This document shows positions 19,947 through 21,415 of a stretch of 21,415 nt of DNA, one piece after another. Both the position numbers and the translations under genes were made by a program. The stretch lies in the NCBI GenBank assembly GCA_034698045.1, contig JAQGAU010001103.1:1-21415 (forward strand), read 5' to 3'. Under the pieces are notes generated by a model that was given only the letters and a program-made list of their open reading frames with translations, ran no database searches and was not told the origin of the DNA. Numbering within the stretch: position 1 is the stretch's first letter; every line of letters starts with the position of its first letter. Origin of the DNA: Paramacrobiotus richtersi (Eukaryota > Tardigrada > Eutardigrada > Parachela > Macrobiotidae).

Positions 19947-21301
19947 CGGTACCAAATGAGACCCACCTTCGGCATGAGAATGTGCTGAAGAATTAGCTGT
20001 ACATTTTCAATAAAGCAGTTATATATCTGAAAGAAATGTATGTACATAAATATTCACATCTGCTAAGTCTTCTATTCACAGTACAGCTGTCCCTATGCGG
20101 GCGCGAAAATTACACTGTTAAACATATGGTTGTTGAGACACTTAACGTAATTACCTGATATGCGTTACCTAGTTAAAGCATGGTACACCGCTCTGCCTGC
20201 GCCAGATGCCTAACAAAAAAAAGTGAAAGTACGAGCTTGTCTTGTGTGTTATCGAGCCAACGCTACGGAACTATCCACGCATAAGCCCCGTCAAAAGGGT
20301 AAAACTATTTAAAGACCGCGCTCTAGCTAAAGTTCTAGGTGGAGTTTTTCAAGATCTTACGCCCTTCTTTAAAGACGCGAAACCAGCTTTAAACAGTGCT
20401 AGCTTTTCAGAAAGATCTCTTTCCTTATGTGAACGATATGCGTTGTCAGTGATTGGCATCAGTCTTCGAAGACATTTTTTGCTGGGTCATTCTGAATTTC
20501 TTGATAAAACATCACCTCAATGACTATTTAGAACCAACAGTCCAACATCCTTTAAGCAGTATTCAAATGCAAAACGACGATCTTTGACAAACTAAAGAGA
20601 CAGAAACGGTCAGTTTTGAAAGAGCACCGGCGGTTACTCCACCACTAGCAGAACAGATGTTTGCGAAAGTCTTCAAAGAATTTACTGTGTCCCTTTTAAC
20701 GGGTCTCGCGTTTCATGCCAGCACCTGTTACTATACTCGTATCGCTGTTACGGGAGCAGCGTCGCCCAGGTTTATGTGCAGTTTGTATTTTCGCCCACCT
20801 TGATCCGAGTTTTGTGGGATACCTGAACAAGAATCTCCCAGTACATCAGCCAAGAGGACTTACTAGGCATCGTTACTCAACACGATAGTAAAACTTCAGG
20901 ATATCTTTTCCTGTTTATGACCGCCCGCACCGAAACCAGCTTATCAAATGCTCACATTATACACGTGTAAACCATACATTATTCCATTATTAAACGAAAA
21001 CATAGACTGTTTAATACCAGAAAGCAGTTAAAATTCAACCGGGCAGAGAAAACCGTAATGACGTTGCGCCACAGGATTTGCAACAACAATCCTGCAAAAT
21101 CCGTGGGATCCACGAAACCAATATAGACAGGAAACTATGTGCCAGTTAGTTACCGACACCTTCCAAAGGAAACATTACCATAAAGATTAAAGAGTACCAT
21201 GTATTTTAAGTTCTCACAGGGCACATTAAATTCTAACGCTTGTCCTGGCTGTTAATAAATTAATCGCAAACCCAGCTGTTAGTTTTCCCAAACGTAAGGC
21301 T
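19947..21301. other. 3' flank of B3 with a ~455-bp insert of unknown origin
   Basis: The flank aligns with that of B2 on both sides of about 20283-20737, so that stretch is an insert (or a loss from B2's spacer). It contains two adjacent open frames in different phases: 20227-20523 (no ATG; includes LAKVLGGVFQDLTPFFKDAK) and 20588-20803 (includes LAEQMFAKVFKEFTVSLLTG). I recognise neither. After 20738 the sequence returns to shared spacer. Confidence 0.5.
20009..20014 (+). terminator. Polyadenylation signal of B3 (AATAAA)
   Basis: A canonical AATAAA, 63 bp after the B3 stop, is the expected position for a short 3' UTR. Confidence 0.55.
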
Positions 21302-21414
21302 TGATTAAAGGCTTGCCATAGCTTAGAACTCTTTATTAAAAACTAAAGCCGCATCGAATGCCATTTTGCCCAGTACGACCCATTGCTTCTCTGCATGCAA
21401 TATCCCATAAAAAC
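21302..21414 (+). promoter_or_regulatory. Class A promoter of a further gene beyond the window
   Basis: TGATTAAA at 21302-21309 and CATAAAAAC at 21406-21414 are 104 bp apart, and the sequence between (e.g. GCATCGAATGCCATTTTGCCC) matches the A1 upstream region. A class A gene should start about 200 bp past the right edge. Confidence 0.6.
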
Positions 21415-21415
21415 T

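Larger units (their letters stand above)
6147..21415 (+). repeat. Tandem array of PWYL-amide peptide genes with duplicated spacers
   Basis: Eight related genes or gene remains lie head to tail on one strand, and the spacers are homologous as well as the exons. Class A starts lie at 6655, 9745, 13135, 16501 and 17652; class B at 8727, 11524 and 19640. The basic unit is an A-B pair of about 3.1-3.4 kb. Shared spacer blocks are visible: the DNA after A1, A2, A3 and A5 (e.g. GGTTTGCAAATGAACGCGCT after A2 and A3); that before each B (CTACCAACCAGATC); and that after B2 and B3 (GTTACGGGAGCAGCGTCGC at about 12227 and 20748). The array continues past the right edge, where another class A promoter begins. 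Confidence 0.85.

Noticed and set aside
1-21415. tRNA, rRNA or CRISPR features
   Set aside because: No tRNA-type internal promoter boxes or regular spaced repeats were seen in reading both strands by eye.

Overview
This window is nuclear DNA from an animal. The genes are small, split by GT-AG introns and preceded by TATA-like boxes, and there is no sign of bacterial operons or ribosome binding sites. The species cannot be fixed from the sequence. An invertebrate with a fairly compact genome fits best; the receptor style would suit a tardigrade, but that is a guess.

Left part (1-5359): a pair of related G-protein-coupled receptor (GPCR) genes on the + strand. Only the last coding exon of the upstream copy is visible (278-481). 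The second copy is complete in four exons (3573-5359, about 368 aa). About 3 kb between them holds no gene I recognise, apart from one weak two-exon candidate (1288-1621).

Right part (about 6.15 kb to the end): a tandem array of short two-exon genes, all on the + strand. Each has a signal-peptide exon, a phase-1 intron, and a second exon carrying the invariant core P-W-Y-L-G-K-R. G-K-R is a classic amidation plus dibasic cleavage site, so the family should release a peptide ending in PWYL-amide. There are two gene classes. Class A (about 86-100 aa; exon 1 ends in ...DALD, tail with a second GKR site) is at 6655, 9745, 13135, 16501 and 17652. Class B (about 81-87 aa; SINI[QE][DE]SPWYLGKR) is at 8727, 11524 and 19640. 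The order is A1-B1-A2-B2-A3-(B lost)-A4psi-A5psi-B3, and the promoter of a further A gene runs off the right edge. A4 and A5 are decayed, and A3 has lost its last peptide.

The intergenic DNA is duplicated along with the genes. Each class keeps its own promoter elements at fixed spacing: in A a TGATTAA[TA] box about 100 bp before a CATAAAAAC box; in B a CACGTT-TTAAGTG block about 135 bp before TATA. A 620-bp foldback element sits in the A3 intron. Smaller inserts include a 97-bp inverted repeat, a piece with a strong RNA hairpin, and a roughly 455-bp insert with open frames. I do not recognise the PWYL-amide family as any named neuropeptide, and it is the main candidate for something undescribed. 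Whether the neighbouring receptors bind these peptides is untested speculation.
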